NCBI GenBank assembly: GCA_039923455.1
Contig: JBDTCS010000080.1
Span: forward strand, 18,240 to 82,239
From: JBDTCS01 sp039923455
GTDB taxonomy: Bacteria; Bacteroidota; Ignavibacteria; Palsa-1295
DNA: 64,000 nucleotides
Direction of reading: 5' to 3'
Positions 55,552-64,000 of this stretch are shown piece after piece. The notes under the pieces are model-generated. The model was not told the origin of the DNA, ran no database searches, and saw nothing but the letters and a program-made list of their open reading frames with translations. Position numbers and translations under genes: made by a program. How positions within the stretch are numbered: position 1 is the stretch's first letter; every line of letters begins with the position of its first letter.

Positions 55552-56604
55552 ATGAATAAATTAAAGTTTGTCGCCGCTTCGCGTTGCATTGTATTCAGCA
55601 TCTTCCTCGTCTCTCTTTTGCATGTCTTTACAGTTCAGGCCGTTCAGGCTCAAACTGCATGGCGATATGCAAACCCTCGGCCTTATTGGGGAGCGCTTGA
55701 GATGCGGATTGAGAAGTTAAGCACATATCCCCCGATATCGATTCTCACTCGACCAGAGGTTCTCGCTGGCTATCTCTATTTGAATGACTATGTAAGAAAT
55801 CGCTCGGTTGCACAGGTAGATTCCTTCTTTGTTGGAATTACTTATTCCGATACCCTTCGCGCTTTTGCAAAATATCTTTATATAATTGACGACGAAGACC
55901 CACTGCGCTTTTCGCAGTGGCTTACAACAGATCCGTCCCCCGGATATTATAAATGCACACCAGCACACATGCGGTTTGCTCTCGAAAGTGCAATCGAACG
56001 TACGTTCCCAGATACCTTAACTACATCATTTCTGGTTACGAGTGATATTATCGCACGCGTAAAGATCATTCGCACGACGGACGTCTTCGATTCTGCCGCA
56101 GCTCGGACAAAAAGGGCAGTCCGTGTTGACGCAATCATTACTGATGTGATTAAGGGAAAACATGTTCCGACCTGTTTGAATATTTTTTCAACAACAAAAA
56201 GCAGAACTTCCACACAACCCGTTGGAACAGTCGGTGTTGATACTGCCATAACCGGAAAATGTCTACAATTTGAGTACCGACTCGATTGGTCCCGAATCAA
56301 GATTCACGGATCCGATGTGTGGTCTAATGACTCGTTAATGGTATCTCCTAGCGGGAAGGAATGGGTACAGAAAGATTCAGAGTATGTTGTCTTTCTGAGA
56401 TTTTCAGATTTAGGAGAAGATTCAACATATAACTATCGAGGCCTTAGGTCCAATTGGGGCTACACCCGCTCAGGAGGGATATTCCCGATTAGGGATGGCA
56501 AAATTTACGATCCGCAAAACCAGATGAGGTTCGGTACAAACGCACCCGCCACTCTTTGGATCAATGCGATTCGTTCAAAGATTTATAGTATCACTAACCC
56601 ATAA
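55552..56604 (+). CDS. Secreted protein of unknown function
   Basis: 350 aa from the ATG at 55552, which opens a signal peptide ending at AVQAQ. The rest has no motif I recognise; it is rich in aromatic and charged residues, with a central segment (RVKIIRTTDVFDSAAARTKRAVRVDAIITDVIKGKH) shaped like a beta-sandwich and a later WVQKDSEYVVFLRFSDLG strand. No sorting domain. A strong Shine-Dalgarno (AAAGGAGG) overlaps its stop. Confidence 0.65.
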   Translation: MNKLKFVAASRCIVFSIFLVSLLHVFTVQAVQAQTAWRYANPRPYWGALEMRIEKLSTYPPISILTRPEVLAGYLYLNDYVRNRSVAQVDSFFVGITYSDTLRAFAKYLYIIDDEDPLRFSQWLTTDPSPGYYKCTPAHMRFALESAIERTFPDTLTTSFLVTSDIIARVKIIRTTDVFDSAAARTKRAVRVDAIITDVIKGKHVPTCLNIFSTTKSRTSTQPVGTVGVDTAITGKCLQFEYRLDWSRIKIHGSDVWSNDSLMVSPSGKEWVQKDSEYVVFLRFSDLGEDSTYNYRGLRSNWGYTRSGGIFPIRDGKIYDPQNQMRFGTNAPATLWINAIRSKIYSITNP

Positions 56605-56929
56605 AGGAGGCCTCGCATGTTGAATAAGACGCTCAATTCTATTTAAAGTCAGGCACAAGGATAGACTTCTTCGGCGACACTCTGCGTGACAATGACGAGG
56701 TCCACGAAGCTCTAGTGGTCACTATATAGATGACTCCGTACGCAGTGTTGAATTTCTCGCCTTCAGAGAGAGTTCTGGCGGTTATTTGGGCTTAGAAATC
56801 AGTTAAATTTGCTGTGGAACAATTAAGTTAGCAATCAGTACCATTGATAATCTTAGCAATTATGCGAGGTGCGGACTCGAGTGTCTCAGTATCTAACGAT
56901 CGTCAATCATTTTAATTACGTCAGTACAT
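56605..56929 (+). other. Spacer with a strong ribosome binding site and a nine-codon frame
   Basis: AAAGGAGG at 56603-56610 lies 7 bp before ATG 56618, whose frame encodes only MLNKTLNSI before TAA. The rest of the spacer has no coding signal. It may be the start of a decayed gene or a leader peptide. Confidence 0.5.
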
Positions 56930-57494
56930 ATGTACCTCATAAAACATTGGGTCACGCTAATTTGTGTTCTTGGATTATCGCAATCGTTATTTGATGTGCT
57001 GGGAGCAAATGCGCAAACGCATTCTCATATTGGAGATGACTTCCCTCAAATTAGTCAAAGCGCAGACTCCAAGATGCCTTTCGATCCGCTCGATACCTTG
57101 CATGGCCCAACCCAGACTGACTTGAACTCCAGTCCTTATCCCCGTACACTTAATTCCGTTATGGAAGTTCTCTATTCGGACATAATTGAAGACCACCAAT
57201 CCATTGGAGATACTACGTTTATCAAGGAGTTTGCACTAGCGCAAACTGCTTGGCTGAAGTATCGCGAGGCCGAACTCAGGGCGATTCTTCCACCACCCTA
57301 TACTCGGGAGGCTAGGGGGCAGTATTTTCCCATCTAGTTGGGGAGAATATTATGTAGCGTTGACAAAAAAACGTCTTGAAGAATTTATGATGCGGTACAA
57401 TGGAAGTCCTTATGAAGGAGACGCATGCGGCAGCAGCTATCTGCCGACCAGTGAGTTGAAGGAACTTCGCCTGAAGAAGCGTTTGAGCCGGTGA
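56930..57494 (+). pseudogene. LprI-like secreted protein (DUF1311), frameshifted at a G-run
   Basis: Frame one (56930-57337) has a signal peptide ending at GANAQ, then FIKEFALAQTAWLKYREAEL, the DUF1311 pattern. The frame ends after ARGQYFPI. From 57318 the next phase continues without stop to 57494 with SSWGEYYVALTKKRLEEF and DACGSSYL, the expected C-terminal half with its Cys. The shift lies at GGGGG (about 57314-57318), a homopolymer. Removing one G restores a full protein of about 187 aa. Confidence 0.7.
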
Positions 57495-57660
57495 TGGTGT
57501 TTCTCAAATAATTACCAATGCTTTTGATGAATCCATTGATTCTGCTGGCTTGCAGCAGAGACCGAGGAAGGGACAGAGTATTAAGTATATTGCAAGGACT
57601 ATTTAACAAGAAGGACAAGCGTGTGAGAGAGTTCGAACGATCGCACAGTGGAGATTAGTT

Positions 57661-58614
57661 ATGAATAGACGTGATGTGCTCACAGGAATCGGCGCTGGTG
57701 CTGCGATGTTGCTCGCAGATGGTTTCAGAATAAGAGCTTCTCCACGAAGCGAGTTCAGGTCTGCCGATCTACCAAAGTTGGCCATAACGATAGATGATCC
57801 CACCACGAATGCACCAGCACTGTACGATGCTAATAAGAAAAATGATCTGTTGCTCGCCACACTCGAAAGGCATAAGATCAAGGCAGCACTCTTTGTTTGT
57901 GGCAAACGCGTTGATTCTGATGCCGGCAAGATTCTTGTTAAAAGTTGGAGCGATGCGGGCCACATGATATGCAATCACAGCTATTCGCACTTGTACTTCA
58001 ACGCACCGAAGCTTCCGTTTGACGTGTATCGTGATGACTTTTTAAAAGGAGAGGCAATCATCGCAGGCTCTGCCAGCTTCAAGAAATTCTATCGATTTCC
58101 ATTCTTAAAAGAAGGTGAGACCAAGGAAAAGAGAGATGGTTTTCGAAAGTTACTCGCTGATCACGGATACCAAAACGGGAGCGTGACGATCGACACCTCG
58201 GACTGGTACATCGATGAACGTCTAAAGGCTCGGCTCAAAAAGGATGCATCTGCCAATCTCGATTCCTATCGCGACTACTATCTAGCTCATGTTTGGGATC
58301 GCGCCCGGTACTACGATAAACTCGCTGTTGAAATCGAAGGTAGGCAAATCGCTCATACCATCCTACTGCACCACACATTGACAAATGCGTTGTGGCTCGA
58401 TGGCCTTATCACGATGTTCAAGTCGAAAGGATGGCTGATGATTGACGCGGAGCAAGCATTCAAAGATCCGATCTTCAATGCACAACCGGAGATCCTACCC
58501 GCTGGAGAATCTCTTGTGTGGGCACTCGCCAAGCAAGCCGGAAAGATTGAACTGCGATATCCCGGTGAGGACGATACCTATGAGAAGGATGCGATGGATA
58601 CGTTGGGACTTTGA
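57661..58614 (+). CDS. Polysaccharide deacetylase (NodB-like), probable Tat substrate
   Basis: 317 aa. The N-terminus MNRRDVLTGIGAGAAMLLADG has twin Arg before a hydrophobic stretch, so Tat export is likely. NodB motifs: LAITIDDP (the catalytic and metal Asp), NHSYSHLYFN (metal His pair), YRFPFLKEG and TIDTSDW, then HTILLHHT. It should remove acetyl groups from a glycan in the periplasm. A GGAG site precedes the ATG. Confidence 0.87.
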   Translation: MNRRDVLTGIGAGAAMLLADGFRIRASPRSEFRSADLPKLAITIDDPTTNAPALYDANKKNDLLLATLERHKIKAALFVCGKRVDSDAGKILVKSWSDAGHMICNHSYSHLYFNAPKLPFDVYRDDFLKGEAIIAGSASFKKFYRFPFLKEGETKEKRDGFRKLLADHGYQNGSVTIDTSDWYIDERLKARLKKDASANLDSYRDYYLAHVWDRARYYDKLAVEIEGRQIAHTILLHHTLTNALWLDGLITMFKSKGWLMIDAEQAFKDPIFNAQPEILPAGESLVWALAKQAGKIELRYPGEDDTYEKDAMDTLGL

Positions 58615-58634
58615 GTAAGTCACATGCTTATCCG

Positions 58635-59960
58635 CTAGCTCTGCGCTGATTCCACCGTCCGCGTTTGTCCGAGTCTGAACGACATCGCGAACACCACCAG
58701 CATTAAAACGACCGGCACGTAGAAGGCCTGACCTTTTAATTGTGCGTAGAGTACGCCGCCGATCAGGAGGCCGACGATACTTGCGAGGCTGCCTGCGCTG
58801 TTTCCGATTCCTTGGACGTAACCTTGTGTTTTTTCTCCGGCGCTCTCCGAAAGTAATGTTAAAAACGATGGCCACATTAGTCCATTGCCGATTGCATAGA
58901 GTCCTGCACCGAGATAGGCAGCCCAATCTTCGGGCACAGTGAATGCGAGATATCCGAACACGATCACGAGTGTGCCCCAACAAGTAAGCCAGATCGTAGA
59001 AAATCGTTTGGAGAGCCAACTAAGCAGAGGTCCCTCTGTGATTACAAGCACGACACTCAAGAAAGAAAAGAAGATACCTAACTGCACGACGCTCCAATGC
59101 AGCGTTTCTGTTGCGTGCAACGGAAACGATGCGACGAACAAACTAAAGCCAAGATAAAAAATAAAATAGATCGCGAGCAAAAGAGGAATCCGATCGAGCT
59201 TCAAGATCGATGCAAGATTTGCACGCTTGGTTTTTTTCGTTACGTAACATTCCTTCTGTTCATGACCAAATCGCTTCCCGAGATTTGCTGTGTCCGGTGG
59301 CTCCGCGATCTGTTTTGGATGTGACTCCGGAAGCATGAAGGCAATGAGGATGAGCGCGAGCAACGAAGTCGCAAGTGCGCCCGATATCGGAACAACAAGC
59401 CCGCCCGAAGTGCTGCCAAGCAATCCTGCAATCACGGGGCCCACCATGAATCCCAAATTCGCGGCAACACCCATCTTACCAAAATCTGCTTTGCGTTCTG
59501 CGGGAGTTGCGATATCGGCGATATATGCATTCGCGACCGAAACATCTCCGCCCGTCAATCCCTCGACTGCTCGCGCAATAAACAGACAGAGCATAGGAAG
59601 CGTGAACGCAACCACTCCTGTCAGTGACGTAGAAAATCCGCCAAGAAGCTTGATCGGTAAATAGAGCGCAACGATAAAGAGCGCCCACGAAATCGTTGAG
59701 CCGAGTTCACTGAGGAATAGAATTTTCTTTCGCCCATATTTGTCGGAGAGTTCGCCAAGTATCGGAGCGCCGAAAAGTTGAAACGCGGAATAGGTTGCGC
59801 CTAAAGCGCCGTACAGAAAATCGCCACCGCGAAAAGTCCGTACGAGATAAACAAGTGAAGGTAGGACGATACTAAATCCTAAGGACCCGATGAAGCTAAC
59901 GAGCAGCAGTGGAAAGATCGGGGGCTTCTTCACACCATGCGTTGCTTCTACTTTTGCCAT
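58635..59960 (-). CDS. MFS transporter, TetA-like 12-helix
   Basis: 441 aa. Motif A-like GELSDKYGRKKILFL between helices 2 and 3 and LSDKYGRK identify the DHA1/tetracycline-type MFS. A central cytoplasmic loop (about 195-235) separates two six-helix halves. Substrate unknown; drug or metabolite efflux is typical. It is convergent with the deacetylase gene. Confidence 0.88.
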   Translation of the reverse strand: MAKVEATHGVKKPPIFPLLLVSFIGSLGFSIVLPSLVYLVRTFRGGDFLYGALGATYSAFQLFGAPILGELSDKYGRKKILFLSELGSTISWALFIVALYLPIKLLGGFSTSLTGVVAFTLPMLCLFIARAVEGLTGGDVSVANAYIADIATPAERKADFGKMGVAANLGFMVGPVIAGLLGSTSGGLVVPISGALATSLLALILIAFMLPESHPKQIAEPPDTANLGKRFGHEQKECYVTKKTKRANLASILKLDRIPLLLAIYFIFYLGFSLFVASFPLHATETLHWSVVQLGIFFSFLSVVLVITEGPLLSWLSKRFSTIWLTCWGTLVIVFGYLAFTVPEDWAAYLGAGLYAIGNGLMWPSFLTLLSESAGEKTQGYVQGIGNSAGSLASIVGLLIGGVLYAQLKGQAFYVPVVLMLVVFAMSFRLGQTRTVESAQS

Positions 59961-59999
59961 TGTGAGCAGCAGGCCTTCGTTAGAAAATATTTTTGGACA

Positions 60000-60605
60000 T
60001 CACTCCTTCAGTGAGCGCCTATACGTCAGTGCCTTCTGAATCTCAAGATCAAGTGCATCGGGCTCCTGACGGCCGGTCAAAACCGAAAGTACTTTGCCTT
60101 CACGCGAGATTATTACAGTCGCGGGTAAAAGATCAATGCCACCGTATGCCGACGAGAGTTCATTCGTACCAATGATCTGCTGATACGTCATCTTATGTTC
60201 GATGACAAATTTCTGCACCGAATCGAGCACACCAGCAGTGCTCTCCTTCAGCGTGACTCCTAAGAACACCACATCGGAATCACGATAGGCTTGCTCGGAC
60301 TTTGCGATGTTCGGAAGCTCTTCCATGCACGGCACGCACCACGTCCCCCAAAAATGCATCACTACGACCTTACCATAATAGTCCCGCAATTGCCGCACCT
60401 TACCCGTCGAATCCCACCACATGAAGCTCGTCGCGTAGGTGATAGAACCCATGCGATCAATCGCTTTGAGTTTGGATACGGTCGGGCGGTAGTTGGGATT
60501 TTCGGCTTGACTCTTATCGAGGGTACTCTGCGCAGAACTTCCGCAGCCGGAAAGTGCTGCGACAAGCAACAGCATAGTGAGAACGTGGCTCGAGCGCAGC
60601 TTCAC
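60000..60605 (-). CDS. TlpA-like thioredoxin lipoprotein
   Basis: 201 aa from a GTG at 60605, preferred because it opens a compact lipoprotein signal (LLLVAALSGC); a TTG at 60680 overlapping the upstream gene adds 25 residues. Redox motif FWGTWCVPCMEE and cis-Pro in DLLPATVII. It would reduce periplasmic thiols or disulfides. It directly follows a zinc anti-sigma-like gene, with which it is likely cotranscribed. Confidence 0.85.
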   Translation of the reverse strand: MKLRSSHVLTMLLLVAALSGCGSSAQSTLDKSQAENPNYRPTVSKLKAIDRMGSITYATSFMWWDSTGKVRQLRDYYGKVVVMHFWGTWCVPCMEELPNIAKSEQAYRDSDVVFLGVTLKESTAGVLDSVQKFVIEHKMTYQQIIGTNELSSAYGGIDLLPATVIISREGKVLSVLTGRQEPDALDLEIQKALTYRRSLKE

Positions 60606-60669
60606 AAATGGATTCGTTGGAAAATGCTTTTGGAAGCGTGAGAGCAAATTGCTCTTGTCGTGATTACTC

Positions 60670-61098
60670 TTAATATTCAACGTCTAATGAGTGACTCGAA
60701 GAATCGGTGTCTCGTTTCGGACGCGAGCCAAGCGCTTCTCGGCGGTAGTGATCGCGTCCGGCGCGTGAATGATTCGCACTCGTCGTCGAAGATCGTGAAC
60801 CTGTACTGAGATGCAGTGTATGGCGTGGCTGCGTGACGGTTGTGGGCTGTGAACCGTGCAACAGCGTAGAGTACTCCCGGTCCACTATTCGCTTGACGCG
60901 TTCGTAGGATTGCGAGGGCACCTCGTTATAGTGATAGCGGTTACGATAAATTTCGCGCACCGCAGAATCAAGCTGATACTCCAACCTGCAACCCGCGCAC
61001 AGCATTAAGTGCGCCTCGAGGTCCTCGCGCTCTTCGATCGGCAAAAATTCACCGTCCAACAGAGCGTCTGCTTTGTCTTGAAAGTCTGAACAATTCAC
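60670..61098 (-). CDS. Zinc-binding (ZAS) putative anti-sigma factor
   Basis: 142 aa, GTG start. N-terminal CSDFQDKADALLDGE and EAHLMLCAGC give the H-x3-C-x2-C pattern of ZAS anti-sigma proteins such as RsrA, near residues 25-45. The C-terminal 60 residues are basic and Ser/Thr-rich with no membrane helix. It may bind an ECF sigma factor; the nearest one in the window, at 18096, is far away, so the partner is not proven. Confidence 0.75.
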   Translation of the reverse strand: MNCSDFQDKADALLDGEFLPIEEREDLEAHLMLCAGCRLEYQLDSAVREIYRNRYHYNEVPSQSYERVKRIVDREYSTLLHGSQPTTVTQPRHTLHLSTGSRSSTTSANHSRAGRDHYRREALGSRPKRDTDSSSHSLDVEY

Positions 61099-61341
61099 AA
61101 CTCAATTATCGGATTGTATTTTTTCTTAACAAGAGATCATAGCGTACTAAATGTGTGAAATGCGCTCTCCAGTTCTTCGGGGCAGCAATTTCGAAATGCA
61201 TTGCGCGTGTCTAACTCCGTATAGGGACGAGTCCTTCAAGCGCAATATCGATCACTATTATTAACCTTGTAAAAGAAGTGAAGAGTTCACTCCGGAGGCC
61301 GTAGAAATATGGCCCATATTAACTTTTCACTGGAACGAACT
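61099..61341. other. Leader region upstream of the anti-sigma gene
   Basis: No gene seen. A 7-1-7 palindrome AATATGG-C-CCATATT at 61306-61320 could be an operator. GGACGAGTCC at 61220s is a short dyad. Confidence 0.35.
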
Positions 61342-61383
61342 CCAAAAAAATATGCACCGGAAGCATTACTGCTTCCGGTGCAT
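61342..61383 (-). terminator. Terminator of the FKBP gene
   Basis: 13-bp perfect stem (61352-61364 with 61371-61383); on the minus strand it is followed by seven T. It lies beyond the 16-bp repeat array that follows the FKBP stop codon. Confidence 0.92.
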
Positions 61384-61430
61384 TCCCCGAACCTACGTTC
61401 GGAATATTCGCTACTGTAATTCAGAAATAG

Positions 61431-61510
61431 TTACTGAACTTTTAATGTGCTGAACTTTTAAGCTACTGAACTTTTAAGCTACTGAACTTTTAATCTACTG
61501 AACTTTTAAA
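61431..61510 (-). repeat. 5 x 16-bp tandem repeat spanning the FKBP stop codon
   Basis: Plus-strand units CTACTGAACTTTTAAG (variants) at 61431, 61447, 61463, 61479 and 61495. The unit at 61495 is the end of the FKBP gene (Leu-Lys-Val-Gln-stop); the others follow it. TAG recurs at 61495, 61479 and 61463 and TAA at 61431, in different frames because 16 is not a multiple of three. Confidence 0.96.
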
Positions 61511-62046
61511 AGCTCGACGTCGAAAATGAGCATTGCGTTTGGCGGGATCGGCCCTTGACCCATTGGTCCGTATGCGAGATTCGATGGAATGATAAGCACG
61601 CGCTTGCCACCAACCTTCATCGAAAGCATACCTTCATCCCAACCCGGAATAACTTGTCCAACACCGATCGCAGTCGAGAATGGCTCGACGTGCTTGAATT
61701 TCGGATCGACGTTCGAATCGAACGGTGTACCGTCAGTCAATTTGCCGGTGTAGTTCACCGTGATCGTCTGTCCTTTTTTCGGCTCTGCGCCTTTGCCGAC
61801 CTTCTTATCAATATACATAAGGCCGGATGCCGTTACCATCGTGTCACCATGCATGCCTGGCGTCATTGCAACCGGTGTGGGTGCTGGCGGTGGCGTAGTA
61901 GTAGTTGTTGTTGTTGTTGTTTGCGTGGTGGTGACTACAGAATCCATCGGAGGTGCAGGTGTCTCTTTCGGTTTGCAGCTCGTAAGTTGGAACATCAGCG
62001 CTACAGCGCCGAGCATGAGCACGATATTTTTGTTTGAAGACTTCAT
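61495..62046 (-). CDS. FKBP-type peptidyl-prolyl isomerase lipoprotein
   Basis: 183 aa from the ATG at 62046, which opens a signal ending in LTSC; the frame runs upstream to 62112. A linker of poly-Thr and Pro (encoded by a GTT/GTA trinucleotide run near 61895-61920) leads to the FKBP domain: [45 protein letters not shown]. It folds envelope proteins. Its last codons belong to the 16-bp repeat. Confidence 0.92.
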   Translation of the reverse strand: MKSSNKNIVLMLGAVALMFQLTSCKPKETPAPPMDSVVTTTQTTTTTTTTTPPPAPTPVAMTPGMHGDTMVTASGLMYIDKKVGKGAEPKKGQTITVNYTGKLTDGTPFDSNVDPKFKHVEPFSTAIGVGQVIPGWDEGMLSMKVGGKRVLIIPSNLAYGPMGQGPIPPNAMLIFDVELLKVQ

Positions 62047-62563
62047 TCGAAATATTTTAGAAGAATGGCAAATGTGAAAACAATGTATGCTCGCATTGAT
62101 CGGTGCAAGCATCGGAATAGTTGGGATTTCTAACAGTCTGAGCCGAGGCTTAATTCAGGCCAGCAAGCGGCCAAGTGAACTTCGCATACGGGAAGGTCAT
62201 ATCTTAAGCTGTAACGCTAACCTTACTCTGCATCGCTAACCTTAATCTGCAAATTAAGGACCTCGACAGTTGTGTTACCAAGTCGTTGCCTTGCTCTATA
62301 TATCAGAATTGTTAAAGCTGACGTTTCTCCAAAAAAAGCTAATTCCCGAATTACTTACAATAAAGTTGGCCAAATTGCTAAAATTACGGCAATTTTCTAA
62401 GTTGGCACATTATTCGCAACCTTTTGAGCGCAAGTGTCGTATCTTTGTCCAGAGCTATTGCTATTTTTATTTTGGTTGCGGTCTTACTCCATGCTGATTT
62501 CCTATATGTTAGGATATCGAAGTGAGACTACTACCCTTCTTTTATGTTTGCGCCAGGGAGCCC
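62047..62563. other. Divergent spacer between fkbp and rpoN
   Basis: No gene seen. A 19-bp direct repeat (CGCTAACCTTACTCTGCAT at 62215 and 62234, two differences) is present. TATCTTTG at 62440 fits a Bacteroidota -7 element, but no -33 box at the expected distance was found. Confidence 0.45.
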
Positions 62564-64000
62564 ATGCTTCAGTTACGACAGAGTCAATCTTTACAACAGC
62601 GACTTACTCCGCAGCAGGTGCAATACCTCAAGCTGCTGCAGCTTCCTATACTCTCGCTCGAACAAAGAATCAAATCCGAGATTGAAGAAAATCCGATGCT
62701 CGAGGAAGCAACCGATGACGACGATGGCGGACTTGAAGCAGCAGTAGATCCGGATCGCGAAGCCGAAACGCTCGATGCTTCGCCCGATCGGCTAAATGAT
62801 ACACCTGGCTTTGACGAAACCCCGGCAGAACTTCTCGCAAGGGAAACACGTCAGCAGGATAATGAGCGCAAAGACGAAGCAACCGAGCAAGCGCAGCAAT
62901 CCGACGCGGCACAAAACGAATACACACTCGAAGATTTTATAAACGACGACGGCGAGGGCTTTAAAAGCCCTACTGCAAACCATAACTCCGATGATGAGCG
63001 CGAGGAGATGCCACACGCTGCGGGGCAATCGTTTCTTGAAACGCTCTATGCGCAGGTCACGATGCTTAATCTATCGGACTCGCTTCGTGCGCTTGCCGAG
63101 GAAATCATCGGATCGCTCGATGACGATGGATACCTTCGCGTACCACTCGAACAAATCGTGAAAGATGCGAGTGTGTTTTATGGTGAAGAGTACACCTTGC
63201 AGCAAGCCGAGAGCTTGCTAAAGCGTTTACAAAAGCTTGATCCGGCGGGCGTTGCTTCGCGCGATCTGCGTGAGTGCTTGCTTGTGCAACTCGATGTGAT
63301 GTCCAATCACAATCCTACAAAAGAGGTCGCGCGGAAAATCATTGCAGAGCGCTTCGATGATTTTGTGAACAAGCGCTATACCGCGCTATCGCGACATCTT
63401 GGCATGGAGCAGCACGATCTCAAAGCTGCGATCGACCTGATCCAACGCCTCAATCCAAAGCCGGGCGCTTCGGCCGGTACGATGGTCGAGAATACGAAAT
63501 ACATCACGGCCGATTTTTACATCGAAAAAACGCCCGATGGAAAAGATTTTACAATCGTCTTGAACGAGCGTGGCGTGCCACCGTTGCGAGTAAACGCCGC
63601 ATACAAAGATCTCGTACGCAAATCGCCGGAGCGCGGACGTGCACTAACGCCCGAAGCAAAAGATTTTATCAAGAAGAAATTCGAAGCTGCGAAATTCTTC
63701 ATCATGGCAATCTATCAACGCCGCGATACGATGATGCGCGTGATGCACTCGATCATCACGCATCAGCGAAAATTTTTCGATCAGGGCGAAAAATATCTGA
63801 AGCCGCTCATCTACAAAACTATCGCCGAAGATATTCACATGGATATCTCGACGATCTGTCGTGTGGTAAACGGTAAATATTGCCAAACCGATTTTGGTGT
63901 ATTCGAACTCAAATATTTTTTCAGCGAGTCGATACCGACCGATGGTGGCGAAGGCGAAGCTGTTGCAAACAAAGTTGTCAAGAGTCGCATCAAAGATATC
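62564..64000 (+). CDS. rpoN: RNA polymerase sigma-54 factor, 3' end outside the window
   Basis: The ATG at 62564 has AGGGAG five bases before it. The open frame runs to the right edge (479 codons). Region I: QSQSLQQRLTPQQVQYLKLLQLP with its Gln/Leu-rich core and IEENPMLEE, needed for activator dependence. An acidic region II (about 50-130) follows. The core-binding domain has DDDGYL, LDPAGVASRDLRECLL and LNPKPGASAG. A cut-off DNA-binding part begins with YLKPLIYKTIAEDIHMDISTICRVV; the RpoN box would lie beyond the edge. It makes sigma-54 promoters, with activators elsewhere. Confidence 0.96.
   Translation, partial: MLQLRQSQSLQQRLTPQQVQYLKLLQLPILSLEQRIKSEIEENPMLEEATDDDDGGLEAAVDPDREAETLDASPDRLNDTPGFDETPAELLARETRQQDNERKDEATEQAQQSDAAQNEYTLEDFINDDGEGFKSPTANHNSDDEREEMPHAAGQSFLETLYAQVTMLNLSDSLRALAEEIIGSLDDDGYLRVPLEQIVKDASVFYGEEYTLQQAESLLKRLQKLDPAGVASRDLRECLLVQLDVMSNHNPTKEVARKIIAERFDDFVNKRYTALSRHLGMEQHDLKAAIDLIQRLNPKPGASAGTMVENTKYITADFYIEKTPDGKDFTIVLNERGVPPLRVNAAYKDLVRKSPERGRALTPEAKDFIKKKFEAAKFFIMAIYQRRDTMMRVMHSIITHQRKFFDQGEKYLKPLIYKTIAEDIHMDISTICRVVNGKYCQTDFGVFELKYFFSESIPTDGGEGEAVANKVVKSRIKDI

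Noticed and set aside
61895..61920. GTT/GTA trinucleotide run
   Set aside because: Encodes the poly-Thr linker of the FKBP lipoprotein; ordinary coding microsatellite.

Overview
The window reads as chromosomal DNA of a free-living, Gram-negative bacterium of the Bacteroidota/Chlorobiota (FCB) group. The signs are a type IX secretion gene (porQ), several secreted proteins ending in Por/T9SS-type C-terminal sorting domains, a TonB-dependent receptor with a carboxypeptidase-regulatory-like N-terminus, many Sec lipoproteins and outer-membrane barrels, and a biopterin-type PTPS next to folE. A Kapabacteria/Ignavibacteria-like lineage fits the mix, but that is inference; no rRNA operon is present to test it. 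No prophage, transposase or CRISPR array was seen.

Layout. 0-14.5 kb: the 3' part of an RNase G/E gene, an M1 metallopeptidase fused to an outer-membrane barrel, a four-S1-domain protein, a thioesterase, small lipoproteins, a duplicated TPR protein and ArfB. 14.7-18.8 kb: an M16 peptidase pair (one active, one lacking the zinc site), a lipoprotein and an ECF sigma factor. 18.8-24 kb: a long leader without genes, a YfbK-like vWA protein, a lipoprotein barrel and a secreted YHYH protein. 24-31 kb: GlcD-like oxidase, PAP2 protein, rsmA, asparaginase-type Ntn hydrolase, SDR, hflX, OsmC. 31-34 kb: TonB-dependent receptor and zinc-ribbon MscL. 34-42 kb, minus strand: M61 peptidase, folE, PTPS, a DUF3501 / Fe-S oxidoreductase / rubrerythrin block, a GT-C enzyme and a PerR-type regulator with its own palindromic box. 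42-50 kb: metH with an attenuator-like leader, thioredoxin lipoprotein, pgpH, xerD, GT-C enzyme. 50-58.6 kb: porQ, an initiator-tRNA array, and secreted proteins, two of them broken by frameshifts. 58.6-64 kb: MFS transporter, TlpA-like lipoprotein, zinc anti-sigma protein, FKBP lipoprotein, and the start of rpoN.

The least expected signals are non-coding. (1) Four genes carry 15-17 bp tandem repeats that begin at or just after their stop codon; each array repeats TAG/TAA, and at the 16- and 17-bp periods this places stops in several frames. (2) An initiator tRNA sits in a local array of degenerate copies whose D-loop and variable loop contain a 14-bp palindrome close to TCCGCCGCGGCGGA. (3) The metH leader has an 11-bp long-range pairing that is mutually exclusive with a terminator, as in an ON-type riboswitch, but matches no aptamer class I know. 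(4) A rod-like nested structure of about 140-190 nt near 9.6 kb resembles 6S RNA in shape.

All functional assignments come from reading motifs by eye; no database or folding program was run.
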